A DNA stretch of 64,000 bases from Nonomuraea muscovyensis (lineage in GTDB: Bacteria; Actinomycetota; Actinomycetes; Streptosporangiales; Streptosporangiaceae). Below the pieces are notes generated by a model, which was given only the letters and a program-made list of their open reading frames with translations, was not told the origin of the DNA and searched no databases. Position 1 is the first letter of the stretch. Each line of letters begins with the position of its first letter. The stretch covers positions 2,232,001 through 2,296,000 of the forward strand of contig NZ_JACHJB010000002.1 of assembly GCF_014207745.1 (NCBI RefSeq), given 5' to 3'. Below, piece after piece: positions 1 to 7,691 of this stretch. A program made the translations under genes and the position numbers.

Positions 1-113
1 TCGTCACTCATCGCTAAGATCAACTACTGAGAGTGGTGGCGCGCGCTTGATCAACGGTCAGCGGTGGAGTGTGGCGTTGCCCTCACCCATCCGCCTGAAC
101 ATTGGATCGACAG

Positions 114-641
114 ATGCGCAGACCACTTCTTGTGCTCGCGACGGTAGCCGGCCTCGGTCTCGCCGCCGCGACAGCGTCGCCGGCCTCGGCCGTGGACTCC
201 TCCGTCACCTTCACGATCACCGCCGGCGAACTGGCGATCAGCGCGCCGGCATCGGTGAACCTCGGCTCGGTGGCGACCGGCGCCGCCAGCGTCTCGGGGC
301 CGATCGGTCCCGTCACGGTGACCGACGAGCGCGGCACCCTGGACGGCGCCTGGACCGCCACGGTGATCGGCACCGACTTCACCACCGGCGGCGCCACACC
401 TTCCGAGACCATCGGCAACATCAACCTCACCTATGCGCCCGGAGACGCCACCAGCACGACCGGCACGGGCACCTTCGCACCCGGCGCCGGCGGCATCATC
501 AACGTGCCGCGCACCGCGTTCACCGGCACCGCGCTCACGGGCAACAACTCCGCCACCTGGAACCCGACCGTCACCCTGACGCTTCCGGCCACGGCCGTCG
601 CGGGCACCTACACCGGCACCGTCACCCATTCGGTCGCGTAG
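114..641 (+). CDS. Secreted WxL-like beta-sandwich protein
   Basis: Likely an exported cell-surface protein. An N-terminal signal peptide (RRPLL, hydrophobic run, then ASA at about residue 26) precedes one Thr/Ser/Gly-rich beta domain. The pattern VTVTDERG..GAWTATV, then WNPTVTLTLP and a last strand AGTYTGTVTHSV resembles the C-terminal fold of Firmicute WxL proteins, but the Trp-x-Leu signatures themselves are not intact. I chose the ATG at 114 because it opens directly on a signal peptide; an in-frame TTG lies 12 bases upstream and no strong ribosome site helps decide. A DUF916-like partner starts 17 bases downstream, the same two-gene logic as WxL loci. In Firmicutes such proteins bind the wall non-covalently; here that is inference. 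It could also be a spore-coat or pilus-like beta protein. Confidence 0.72.
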   Translation: MRRPLLVLATVAGLGLAAATASPASAVDSSVTFTITAGELAISAPASVNLGSVATGAASVSGPIGPVTVTDERGTLDGAWTATVIGTDFTTGGATPSETIGNINLTYAPGDATSTTGTGTFAPGAGGIINVPRTAFTGTALTGNNSATWNPTVTLTLPATAVAGTYTGTVTHSVA

Positions 642-658
642 CGGACTCGCCGACGTTC

Positions 659-1675
659 GTGCGCCCTTCCATCATCGTCGCGTTCCTGCTGGTGGCCGGG
701 GTTCTGGCCCCGGCCACCAGCATGCTCGAAAGGTCCGCGCTGGCAGCCTCCCTCGACGAGGGCATCGGGATCCGCCTCACCGAGGCGCCCGTCGAAGCAC
801 GGGCCGACTCGCGGGCCTGGCGCTACATCATCGACCACCTGGCGCCCGGTTCCGTCATCCGGCGGCGCGTGGAGGTGTCCAACACGACCGGCTCGCCCAG
901 GCGTCTGTCGCTCTATGCGGCCGCCGCCGAGGTTCGCGACCGGAGATTCCGGTTCGCCCCCGGCCGCACCCCCAATGAGCTCTCCACCTGGACCACCGCG
1001 AACCGGCGCGAGGTGAGCCTGGCCCCGCACGCCCGTTCGACGGCCACGATCACCATCAGGGTGCCGGACGACGCCGCACCAGGAGAGCGCTACGCGGTGA
1101 TCTGGGCCGAGGCGACCGACCCGGCGCCGCCAGGTGGCGGCGTCGCCCTGGTCCATCGCGTCGGAATCCGCGTCTACCTGTCGGTCGGCCGCGGCAACCC
1201 CCCGGGTCCGGCGTTCACCATCGACTCGCTGGCGGCCCAGCGCACGCCCGCCGGTCAGCAGGCCGTGCTCGCCCAGGTGCACAACACCGGGGGCCGGGCC
1301 CTGGACCTCAGCGGTGACCTGAGGCTGTCGAACGGACCGGGCAGCCTGAGGGCGGGCCCGTTCAAGGTACAGACGGGCACGACACTCGCTCCCGGCGACG
1401 TGGGATCCGTCACCGCCGTCCTGGACACACGGCTTCCGGACGGTCCGTGGCTCGCCCGGATCCAACTCGCGAGCGGCCTGACGAAGGGCGCCGCCGAAGC
1501 GACCATCACCTTCCCCGCCGCCGCGGGGACCGCGCAAGCGGTCAAGGCCGAGATGGACACGGGGGCGAGCGACGTCATCGTGATCATCACCGGCATCGTC
1601 ATGGCCGTCCTCGTGACCGGCGCCCTCCTGCTCCGGCGAGCAGGTCGCCGCCGACGCGAGCGCGTCGCCTCGTGA
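659..1675 (+). CDS. DUF916-like (WxL partner) membrane-anchored surface protein
   Basis: A 338-residue exported protein with the architecture of WxL-associated DUF916 proteins. It has a signal peptide (about residues 1-30, hydrophobic IIVAFLLVAGVLAP), two beta-rich regions, then a single C-terminal transmembrane helix (VIVIITGIVMAVLVTGALLL) and an RRAGRRRRER cytoplasmic tail. The first region includes the conserved-looking R-x-VEVSN-TTG, the -RRLSLYAAAAE- strand and PDDAAPGERYAVIWAE. The GTG at 659 gives the best signal peptide and leaves 17 bases after the upstream WxL-like gene, so the two are probably co-transcribed. In Firmicutes DUF916 proteins bind peptidoglycan and assemble with WxL partners; the same role here is inferred from order and fold pattern only. 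Confidence 0.72.
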   Translation: MRPSIIVAFLLVAGVLAPATSMLERSALAASLDEGIGIRLTEAPVEARADSRAWRYIIDHLAPGSVIRRRVEVSNTTGSPRRLSLYAAAAEVRDRRFRFAPGRTPNELSTWTTANRREVSLAPHARSTATITIRVPDDAAPGERYAVIWAEATDPAPPGGGVALVHRVGIRVYLSVGRGNPPGPAFTIDSLAAQRTPAGQQAVLAQVHNTGGRALDLSGDLRLSNGPGSLRAGPFKVQTGTTLAPGDVGSVTAVLDTRLPDGPWLARIQLASGLTKGAAEATITFPAAAGTAQAVKAEMDTGASDVIVIITGIVMAVLVTGALLLRRAGRRRRERVAS

Positions 1676-1691
1676 GAACTCAGCCGGACGG

Positions 1692-2813
1692 CTACGGCTG
1701 GGACGACTCGCCGAGGGCGATCGTCTCGGCCACCTCCGCGTGCCGTTCGGTCTCCTCCTCCGCGAAGCGGGCCGCGTCCAGCTTCTCGGCGATCTCCTCG
1801 TCCTGCCGCATCAGCGTCTCCAGGGACTGGCCGGCCATCTCCAGCACGCCCATGTCCGCGTACGCCTGCTGCAGGCGGGGGCTCCAGAGCCCGATGTCCT
1901 TCACGCACGGCACGATGCGACTGAACAGCAGCGACCGGAACAGCCGCAGGTACTCCGAGTGCTCGGTGGCCTCCATGGCCTCGTGGATCTCGGCCTTGGA
2001 CAGGCCCATGTTCTCCCACGTCTCCCGGCCGCGCAGCCGGTCGCGCATGAGGTAGCAGCCCTCGATGACGAAGTCCTCGCGCTCGCGCAGCTCGCTGTCC
2101 GACAGGTCGCGGTAGTAGTCGCGCAGCGCCATCCGCCCGAAGGCGACGTGGCGGGCCTCGTCCTGCATGACGTAGGCGAGGATCTGCTTGGGCAGCGGCT
2201 TGGTGGTGATGTCGCGCATCACGCCGAACGCCGCCAGCGCCAGCCCCTCGATGAGCACCTGCATGCCGAGGTAGGGCATGTCCCAGCGCGAGTCGGTCAG
2301 CGTGCTCTCCAGCAACGCCTTCAGGTGCTCGTTGATCGGGTAGGCGAGGCCCACCTTCTCCTGCAGGAAGCGGGCGTAGGTCTCGGCGTGGCGGGCCTCG
2401 TCCATGGTCTGGGTGGCGGCGTAGAACTTGGAGTCCAGGTCGGGGACCGTCTCCACGATCTTGGCCGAGCAGATCATGGCCCCCTGTTCCCCGTGCAGGA
2501 ACTGCGAGAACTGCCAGGCGGCGCCGTGCCGGCGCACCTCCCGGCGCTGCCGGTCGTCCATCCGCTCCCACAGCGGGGTGCCGTGGATGGCGATGGTCTG
2601 GTCGGGGATGCCGAGCACGTTGTACGGGTCGACCTCGAGGTCCCAGTCGATGCGCTTGGCCGAGTCCCACTGCTTGTCCTTGCCCTTCTGGTACAGGGCG
2701 AGCATGCGGTCCCGGCCGTCGTCGTACTCCCAGGTGAACCTGCTCGAACCGGCCATCTCCACGTTCCAGGTGGAGAGCTCGGTGGGGATGGTGTAGAGAT
2801 CGTGCGTCGACAT
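1692..2813 (-). CDS. Ferritin-like di-iron oxidase/oxygenase family protein
   Basis: A 373-residue cytosolic ferritin-like four-helix protein with a complete set of dinuclear-metal ligands. These are Glu109 in HGEQGA, Glu139/His142 in DEARHAE, Glu189 in LIEGLALAAFG and Glu219/His222 in DEARHVA. The paired DEARH motifs match the ribonucleotide-reductase R2/AurF-like superfamily. The substrate is unknown; it could be an N-oxygenase, a hydroxylase or a redox-stress protein. I used the ATG at 2813 (MSTHDLYTIP); longer in-frame starts would run into the operator region and lack family-like sequence. It is divergent from a TetR gene with 83 bases between them, almost entirely occupied by a duplicated palindrome, so repression by that regulator is very likely. 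It ends 16 bases from the DUF916-like gene and converges with it. Confidence 0.86.
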   Translation of the reverse strand: MSTHDLYTIPTELSTWNVEMAGSSRFTWEYDDGRDRMLALYQKGKDKQWDSAKRIDWDLEVDPYNVLGIPDQTIAIHGTPLWERMDDRQRREVRRHGAAWQFSQFLHGEQGAMICSAKIVETVPDLDSKFYAATQTMDEARHAETYARFLQEKVGLAYPINEHLKALLESTLTDSRWDMPYLGMQVLIEGLALAAFGVMRDITTKPLPKQILAYVMQDEARHVAFGRMALRDYYRDLSDSELREREDFVIEGCYLMRDRLRGRETWENMGLSKAEIHEAMEATEHSEYLRLFRSLLFSRIVPCVKDIGLWSPRLQQAYADMGVLEMAGQSLETLMRQDEEIAEKLDAARFAEEETERHAEVAETIALGESSQP

Positions 2814-2831
2814 CGGACCTCCGCAGGGGGG

Positions 2832-2878
2832 ACGTACACCGTACGTACACCTTCGAGGCTGGCACGTACGGTGTACGT
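2832..2878. promoter_or_regulatory. Duplicated palindromic operator between ferritin-like and TetR genes
   Basis: Two 15-base elements, ACGTACACCGTACGT at 2832-2846 and ACGTACGGTGTACGT at 2864-2878, are exact reverse complements separated by 17 bases. Each is itself a palindrome of 6-base arms (ACGTAC/GTACGT) around a 3-base centre. This is the size and symmetry expected for two TetR-family dimer sites, and it sits between the two divergent start codons, so it should control both genes. Confidence 0.8.
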
Positions 2879-2896
2879 GCGTCAATAGAATGAGCT

Positions 2897-3544
2897 ATGA
2901 CCACGGAGCCCCTGTCCAGGGCGCGCATCGTCGCGGCGGCGATCGACCTGATCGAGCGTGAGGGCGCCGACGCGGTGTCCATGCGGCGCATCGCGGCGGA
3001 GCTGGGCGTCGGAGTGATGTCCCTCTACAACCACGTGCCCAACAAGGACGCGCTGCTGAGCGGGGTCGCCGAGGCCGTGATGAGCGGGATCGAGTTCACC
3101 GACGACCCGGACGCGCACTGGAGCGACCGGGTGCGGATGCAGGCGCGCGCCTTCCGGCAGATCGCGCACCACTACCCCCGCTCGACCATGCTCGTGGTCA
3201 GCCGCACGCTCCACTCCAGCGCCGGGCTGCTGCCTGTCGAGCGGGCGCTGGCCACGCTGCGCAGCGCCGGGTTCGACGGCGTCGACGCGGTGCGGATGCT
3301 GCGGATGTTCATCGCCTTCATCGTGGGCTCGCTGCTGCGCGAGGTCGGGGTGACGCCCACGTTCGCGCCGCCCCAGCAGCGCGCGGTCGACGCCGAGCAG
3401 GTGGACGAGACGTTGTTCCCGCACGTGAGCGAGCTGGCTCCGCTGCTCGGTCACTGCGACCACGAGGCGGAGTTCGAGTTCGGGGTGGAGTTGCTGATCT
3501 CGGCCATCGCCGTGCATCCGGCGCGCGAGGAGGGCCCCCGGTAG
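2897..3544 (+). CDS. TetR/AcrR-family transcriptional repressor
   Basis: A 215-residue cytosolic DNA-binding protein. Residues about 7-55 form the TetR helix-turn-helix (RARIVAAAIDLIEREG, then MRRIAAELGVGVMSLYNHVPNK), followed by an all-helical ligand domain of the TetR_C type (IAHHYPRSTMLVV, FIVGSLLREVG, FEFGVELLI). It is divergently transcribed from the ferritin-like gene, with a duplicated palindrome in between. The simplest model is autorepression plus repression of that gene, released by a small ligand that is probably the substrate or a related molecule. ATG 2897 starts MTTEPLSR immediately ahead of the first helix. A hairpin after the stop separates it from the convergent secreted protein gene. 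Confidence 0.9.
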   Translation: MTTEPLSRARIVAAAIDLIEREGADAVSMRRIAAELGVGVMSLYNHVPNKDALLSGVAEAVMSGIEFTDDPDAHWSDRVRMQARAFRQIAHHYPRSTMLVVSRTLHSSAGLLPVERALATLRSAGFDGVDAVRMLRMFIAFIVGSLLREVGVTPTFAPPQQRAVDAEQVDETLFPHVSELAPLLGHCDHEAEFEFGVELLISAIAVHPAREEGPR

Positions 3545-3572
3545 CCACCGGGCGCCCTCCTGCCTGGTCCGG

Positions 3573-3600
3573 GCAGCCGTTCCTTCCCCTGAACGGCTGC
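3573..3600. terminator. Bidirectional hairpin terminator
   Basis: GCAGCCGTT (3573-3581) pairs with AACGGCTGC (3592-3600) around a 10-base loop, between convergent genes. No T-run follows, as is usual for actinomycete terminators. Confidence 0.6.
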
Positions 3601-3601
3601 G

Positions 3602-4216
3602 TCAGTACCAGTTGTGCGCCTGGAAGTGGCCCCAGGCGTCGCACGGCCGGCCGTACCTGCCCTTGATGTAGGTCAGGCCCCAGCGGATCTGCGTCTCCGG
3701 GTTGGAGCGCCAGTCATGGCCCGCCCCTTGCATCTTTCCCCCCGGGAGCGCCTGCGGGATGCCGTAGGCGCCGGAGGAGCTGTTGTAGGCGCGGTGGTTC
3801 CAGCCGCTCTCCCTGGTCCACAGACTGTCCAAACACTGGAACTGCCGGTAGGACCACGATCGCCGGACGACGTGGTCCAGGGCGATGTCCTTGTTGCGGC
3901 TCTGGGGATCGGCGGTCCTGAGCCGCTTGACGACCCGCGGCCTGGTGGCCGTCCGCCAGGTGCGGACCCTGATGACCGGCGCCTCCCAGACGTTCTCGTG
4001 AACGACCGTCTGGTCGCCCTCGGCGCGGGTCTCGGCGCGGGCCTCGGTGTGGGCTTGGGCGCGGGCCTCGGTGTGGGCTTGGGCGCGGGCCTCTGTGCGG
4101 GCCTCGGCGTGGGCCTCTGTGCGGGATTCCATCGTGGTGGCGCCGAGCGCGGTGGCCGCCGCCATCGTGGCGAGTGTGCTGCGCAGCACGCGTTTGCTGT
4201 CCAAAGCCGTCCTCAC
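3602..4216 (-). CDS. Secreted lysozyme-fold (APF/Rpf-like transglycosylase) protein with EAR-rich linker
   Basis: A predicted 204-residue exported cell-wall protein. Basic N-terminus and signal-like run (STLATMAAATALGATT), then a low-complexity segment of repeated TEARAQAH/AEARTEAR units (about residues 33-66), then a C-terminal lysozyme-fold module. The module has LDSLWTRESGWNHRAYN, SSSGAYGIPQALPG, DWRSNPETQIRWGLTYI and the terminal WGHFQAHNWY. The Glu in WxRESGWN is the expected catalytic acid, so a peptidoglycan-cleaving or aggregation-promoting role is likely. The listed start is GTG; a TTG at 4204 with GAGGA five bases upstream is an equally good start. It has a paralogue at 4588-5043 with nearly the same C-terminal module but a different linker. 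Confidence 0.82.
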   Translation of the reverse strand: MRTALDSKRVLRSTLATMAAATALGATTMESRTEAHAEARTEARAQAHTEARAQAHTEARAETRAEGDQTVVHENVWEAPVIRVRTWRTATRPRVVKRLRTADPQSRNKDIALDHVVRRSWSYRQFQCLDSLWTRESGWNHRAYNSSSGAYGIPQALPGGKMQGAGHDWRSNPETQIRWGLTYIKGRYGRPCDAWGHFQAHNWY

Positions 4217-4587
4217 TGTCGGGTCGCGTGCGGACGTGCGCCGACGGTGTTGGCCGCCGACGCCCTGCCGGTCCGCGTCCGTGGCTCGGACGAGGAGGGT
4301 CCGCGCGGCCCGCTTCGGGATCTGAGCGACCGCCCGATCGAACTGGGCGGCCCGAAGGGGCCCGCGACGTGTCCTCTAGCGGGTTTCTATTACGGACAGT
4401 GACGGCACGTCACACACTGTGACACGCGGCGGACAGATGTTTACCGGACGGTTCTCGATCGATGGCCGTCTCGCTGGGCCGCCATGGCGCGGCCCGGCGG
4501 CGCGATGGCCCGGTCTTGGCCGGACACGGGCGCGGGCATGGCATGGACGGTCCGAGGCGGCCCGGGGCGGCGTTGACCGGCGGGGGA
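4217..4587. promoter_or_regulatory. Leader region with three alternating GTGAC/GTCAC half-sites
   Basis: This 371-base non-coding stretch precedes the minus-strand gene ending at 3602. At 4399-4423 it holds GTGAC, GTCAC and GTGAC starting at 4399, 4409 and 4419, exactly one helical turn apart; 4409-4423 is a perfect GTCACA-CAC-TGTGAC palindrome. The half-sites look Crp-like, but the spacing does not fit the classical TGTGA-N6-TCACA site. Between 4217 and 4380 there are GC-rich inverted segments but no element I can name. Confidence 0.45.
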
Positions 4588-5043
4588 TCAGTACCAGTGG
4601 CGCGACCGGAAATGCGCCCAGGCGCCGCACGGCGTGCGGTAGCGCTGCTTGATGTAGCCGAGGCCCCAGGCGATCTGGGTGCGGGGGTTGGTGCGCCAGT
4701 CGCGGCCCTTGGTGGCCATCTTGCTGCCGGGCAGCGCCTGCGGGATGCCGTAGGCGCCGGAGGAGCCGTTGGCGGCCCGATGGTTCCAGCCGCTCTCCCT
4801 GTGCCAGAGCTTGACCAGGCACCTGTACTGGGACCTGGTCCAGCCGCGCTTGGCCACCATGGCCTTGGCGAGGGCCTTGTTGGCGGTGACCTTGGTGGCG
4901 GTCTTGGTGGTGGCCTTGGTGCTGGTGGCCTTGTTCCGGACGCTGGTCGCCTGGGAGCTCTGCGCCTGCGCGGCGGTCGCCCCGCCTGCCGTCACGAGGG
5001 TGGCGGACAGGAGCAGGACGCCGGTACGGCGGAGCATGGGCAT
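4588..5043 (-). CDS. Secreted lysozyme-fold (APF/Rpf-like transglycosylase) protein
   Basis: A 151-residue exported protein and paralogue of the 3602-4216 product. Signal peptide (MLRRTGVLLLSATLVTAGGATAAQA), a short Lys/Thr/Ala-rich linker (RNKATSTKATTKTATK), then the lysozyme-fold module. The module has LVKLWHRESGWNHRAANG, SSGAYGIPQALPGSK, DWRTNPRTQIAWGLGYIKQRY and the terminal WAHFRSRHWY. The Glu in WHRESGWN is the likely catalytic residue. ATG 5043 is preceded at good spacing by GAAAGG. It is expected to act on peptidoglycan outside the cell, in wall remodelling or resuscitation-like growth control. The 3602 and 4588 genes look like a tandem duplication whose linkers diverged in composition. 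Confidence 0.85.
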   Translation of the reverse strand: MPMLRRTGVLLLSATLVTAGGATAAQAQSSQATSVRNKATSTKATTKTATKVTANKALAKAMVAKRGWTRSQYRCLVKLWHRESGWNHRAANGSSGAYGIPQALPGSKMATKGRDWRTNPRTQIAWGLGYIKQRYRTPCGAWAHFRSRHWY

Positions 5044-5229
5044 GCGGACGCCTTTCAGACGGGTTCGGGGATCGCGCCACCCTGCCCGACTGACGGCGTT
5101 TATGGCGAATTGACCATGGAACGATAGATCCAAGGCAAAGAAGGCTCTATCTCCGTGTTCAGGGCTTTTGTCGGAAAAATGTGGACCTTGTCACAAAACG
5201 GCGACGCGGGCGTTCTGTAGGGTCGGATC

Positions 5230-5715
5230 ATGAGCCTTCGTGACATTCCGCTGCACACTCTCGCCGGGACGCCCACCACCCTGGACGCCCTCGCCCCCGG
5301 CCAGGCCGTCCTCGTCGTGAACGTGGCCTCCAAGTGCGGTCTCACCCCGCAGTACGCGGGCCTCGTCGAACTCCACCAGCGCTACGGACCGCGCGGTTTC
5401 AGCGTGGTCGGCATGCCGTGCAACCAGTTCATGGGCCAGGAGCCCGGCTCGGCCGAGGAGATACAGGAGTTCTGCTCGACCACGTACGGCGTCGACTTCC
5501 CGCTGCTGGAGAAGGCCGACGTCAACGGCGCCGACCGGCACCCCCTCTACACCGCGCTCACCGAGACGCCCGACGCCGACGGGGAGGCGGGCGACGTGCA
5601 GTGGAACTTCGAGAAGTTCCTGCTCGACCGCGACGGCACCGTGGTGGCCCGGTTCCGCCCCGGCACCACCCCGGCTGACCCGGCCGTCACCTCGGCCGTC
5701 GAGAAGCTCCTCTGA
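5230..5715 (+). CDS. Glutathione peroxidase-family thiol peroxidase
   Basis: A 161-residue thioredoxin-fold peroxidase reducing hydroperoxides. The peroxidatic Cys36 sits in NVASKCGLTPQY and is a cysteine, not selenocysteine. MPCNQFMGQEPG and the WNFEKFLLDRDG block (Trp/Asn of the active site) are intact. In actinomycetes lacking glutathione this family usually draws electrons from thioredoxin, which is family knowledge rather than visible here. The next gene starts six bases after the stop, so the two are probably co-transcribed. ATG 5230 gives the usual MSLRDIPLHTL family start. Confidence 0.93.
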   Translation: MSLRDIPLHTLAGTPTTLDALAPGQAVLVVNVASKCGLTPQYAGLVELHQRYGPRGFSVVGMPCNQFMGQEPGSAEEIQEFCSTTYGVDFPLLEKADVNGADRHPLYTALTETPDADGEAGDVQWNFEKFLLDRDGTVVARFRPGTTPADPAVTSAVEKLL

Positions 5716-5721
5716 CCGCCG

Positions 5722-6522
5722 GTGAGCGCGACGGTGGCCCGCGGCGCGCTCGTGGTGCTCGCCGTCCTCGTCGTGCTCCTCGGTCTGCTGTGGGTGTTCC
5801 AGCGATCGCTGATCTACCTGCCGGACCGGGGGCCCGTGCCGCCGGCCGGCACCGTGGTCACCGGGGCCCGCGACGTGTCGTTCACCACCGACGACGGGGT
5901 GCGGCTCGGCGCCTGGTTCGTGCCGGGCGAGCGCGAGGTGACCGTGCTCGTCGCGGGCGGGAACGCGGGCAACCGGCTGCACCGCGCCCCGCTGGCCCGC
6001 GCCCTGGCCGCGCGCGGGCTGCCGGTCCTGCTGCTGGACTACCGCGGCTACGGCGGCAACCCCGGGCGGCCCACCGAGGAGGGGCTGCACCTCGACGTGG
6101 TCGCGGCGCGCCGGTTCCTCGGCGACGTCCCGGTGATCTACTTCGGTGAGAGCCTGGGCGGGGGCGTGGTGACGCGACTGGCCACCGAACGGCCGCCGGA
6201 CGGGCTGGTGCTGCGCTCGCCGTTCACCGACCTGGCCGCGGCGGGCCAGGCCAACTACCCGTTGCTGCCGGTCCGGCCGCTGCTGCGCGACCGGTTCCCG
6301 GTCACCGGCCGCATCGCCGCCGTCCGGGTGCCGACCGTGGTCGTGTACGGCACCGCCGACACGATCGTGCCGCCGGAGCAGAGCCGGGCCGTCGCCCGAG
6401 CGGCCGGCGGGCCGGTGACGGTCGTCGAGGTGCCGGGCGCCGGCCACAACGACCTCCGACTCCTCGACGGGCCCGAACTCGTGAACGCCGTGGTCGAGCT
6501 GGCCGGCCGGGTCCGCCGCTGA
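5722..6522 (+). CDS. Membrane-anchored alpha/beta hydrolase (Bem46-like)
   Basis: A 266-residue hydrolase with an N-terminal transmembrane anchor (about residues 8-27, GALVVLAVLVVLLGLLWVF) and an extracytoplasmic or membrane-facing alpha/beta fold. Ser144 in GESLGGG is the nucleophile, Asp213 in YGTADTIVPPEQ and His242 in PGAGHND complete the triad; AGGNAGN forms the oxyanion region. This matches Bem46/YfhR-type serine hydrolases, whose substrates are not established. It begins with GTG six bases after the peroxidase, suggesting an operon. No lid domain is evident. Confidence 0.85.
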   Translation: MSATVARGALVVLAVLVVLLGLLWVFQRSLIYLPDRGPVPPAGTVVTGARDVSFTTDDGVRLGAWFVPGEREVTVLVAGGNAGNRLHRAPLARALAARGLPVLLLDYRGYGGNPGRPTEEGLHLDVVAARRFLGDVPVIYFGESLGGGVVTRLATERPPDGLVLRSPFTDLAAAGQANYPLLPVRPLLRDRFPVTGRIAAVRVPTVVVYGTADTIVPPEQSRAVARAAGGPVTVVEVPGAGHNDLRLLDGPELVNAVVELAGRVRR

Positions 6523-6549
6523 GCACCCGGCGGGTCTCCTCGCGGGTGC
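6523..6549. terminator. Putative hairpin terminator
   Basis: GCACCCG (6523-6529) pairs with CGGGTGC (6543-6549) just after the hydrolase stop, between convergent genes. It has a short stem and no T-run. Confidence 0.35.
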
Positions 6550-6629
6550 GGGCGAGTCCCGGACCGGACCCGCCGGCCGGCCTGCGAGGCGGGCCTCGAC
6601 GTCGAGCTGTGCACGCGGGCGTGACGGCG

Positions 6630-7691
6630 TCAGCGGCGGGGGCCGCAGCTGCCGCGGACGATCAGCTCCGTGGGCAGCACCACTCCGCGGGGGCGCCGGC
6701 CGGTGCCGCGCAGCACCAGCTCGGCCGCGCGGTAGCCGATGTCGCGGCCCGGCTGGGCGATCACGGTGAGCGGGGGCGAGCACAGCTCCGCCCAGGGGAC
6801 GTCGTCGTACATCACCAGCGAGACGTCGCGCGGCACCCGCAGGTCCAGCTCCCTGGCCGCGAGCACGGCCGCCTCCCCCAGCACGTTGCCCGCCGCCAGC
6901 ACGGCCGTCAGGTCGGGACGGCTCTGGAACAGGCCGGAGGCCGCCGCGTACGCCGAGTCGCGGCTGCCGGTGGCGAAGACCACCAGCTCCTCGTCCACCG
7001 GGGAGCCCACCGCCTCGCGGAAGGCCGCCACCCGCCGGTCGTGCCCGGGGCCGCCGAGGAAGGCGATGCGCCGGTGGCCGAGGCCGCGCAGGTAGCGCAC
7101 CGCCGTACGGATGCCCGCGCGGTCGTCGGCCAGGACGGCGGGGACGTCCGCGACGGCGCGGCCGGGCGAGGGTGAGGGGATTCCGTCGAGCAGCATGAGG
7201 TCGGCGGTGGAGCCGGGCAGGTCGTCGTCGGCCGGCGCGCCGGGCAACCGGTCGGCGAAGACCACCGTCACGCCCGCCCTGGTGACCGGCAGCCAGGTGT
7301 CGGCGCCGCCCGACGGGACGGCGATCACCCGGTCCACGCTCTGCTCCAGCAGCATGCCGACCAGCTCGGCCTCCTGCTCGGGGTCGTCTCCCGTCGAGCC
7401 GAGCACCACCGGCTCCCCCGCCGCGCGGGCGCACGCGAGCACGCCTTCGGCGACCTGGCCGAAGAACGTGTCGGTCAGGTCGGGCACGAGCAGCCCGATG
7501 CCGCCGGTGCGGCGCTGGCGCAGGTTGCGGCCGAGCGCGCTCGGCCGGTAGTCGAGCTGGGCGGCCACGGCCAGCACCCGCTCCCTGGTCTCCGGGCTGG
7601 CCGAGCCGCCGGACAGCACCCGCGACACGGTCGCGACACCCACCCCGGCCGCCTCGGCCACGTCCTTGATGGTGCTTCGCCTGGCTTCCAT
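6630..7691 (-). CDS. LacI-family transcriptional regulator
   Basis: A 353-residue repressor. The N-terminal helix-turn-helix reads STIKDVAEAAGVGVATVSRVLSGG with the hinge helix YRPSALGRNLRQRRTG (to about residue 60), followed by a periplasmic-binding-protein-like sugar domain (IGLLVPDLTDTFFGQVAEG; the C-terminal SLVMYDDVPWAELCSPPLTVI). ATG 7691 is used. The LacI-type palindrome at 7691-7704 sits immediately against this start, which indicates autoregulation and possibly a leaderless or very short leader. It is divergent from the MsiK-type ATPase gene across 179 bases, so it may also sense sugar availability for that gene. The effector is unknown. Confidence 0.9.
   Translation of the reverse strand: MEARRSTIKDVAEAAGVGVATVSRVLSGGSASPETRERVLAVAAQLDYRPSALGRNLRQRRTGGIGLLVPDLTDTFFGQVAEGVLACARAAGEPVVLGSTGDDPEQEAELVGMLLEQSVDRVIAVPSGGADTWLPVTRAGVTVVFADRLPGAPADDDLPGSTADLMLLDGIPSPSPGRAVADVPAVLADDRAGIRTAVRYLRGLGHRRIAFLGGPGHDRRVAAFREAVGSPVDEELVVFATGSRDSAYAAASGLFQSRPDLTAVLAAGNVLGEAAVLAARELDLRVPRDVSLVMYDDVPWAELCSPPLTVIAQPGRDIGYRAAELVLRGTGRRPRGVVLPTELIVRGSCGPRR

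Noticed and set aside
1-100. Tail of an upstream gene at the left edge
   Set aside because: One frame reads SSLIAKINY and a stop at 28-30, but nine codons are too few to support a gene call.
4217-4400. Possible c-di-AMP (ydaO-type) riboswitch before the wall-hydrolase gene
   Set aside because: Some fragments (CGAAGCGGG, GGCAGGG, ACCCGACAG) resemble consensus pieces, but the conserved GGGUGAAUC core and a proper fold are not visible. A covariance search against the ydaO family would settle it.
4398-4414. Canonical Crp site
   Set aside because: Half-sites AGTGA and TCACA are separated by seven bases, not the six of the classical site, so only the half-site pattern is reported.
5044-5180. Riboswitch-like GGCAGGG..CGAACCCG..AGGCG fragment before the second wall-hydrolase gene
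   Set aside because: Only the 3' end is similar; the upstream half of the family consensus is absent, so it is not called.
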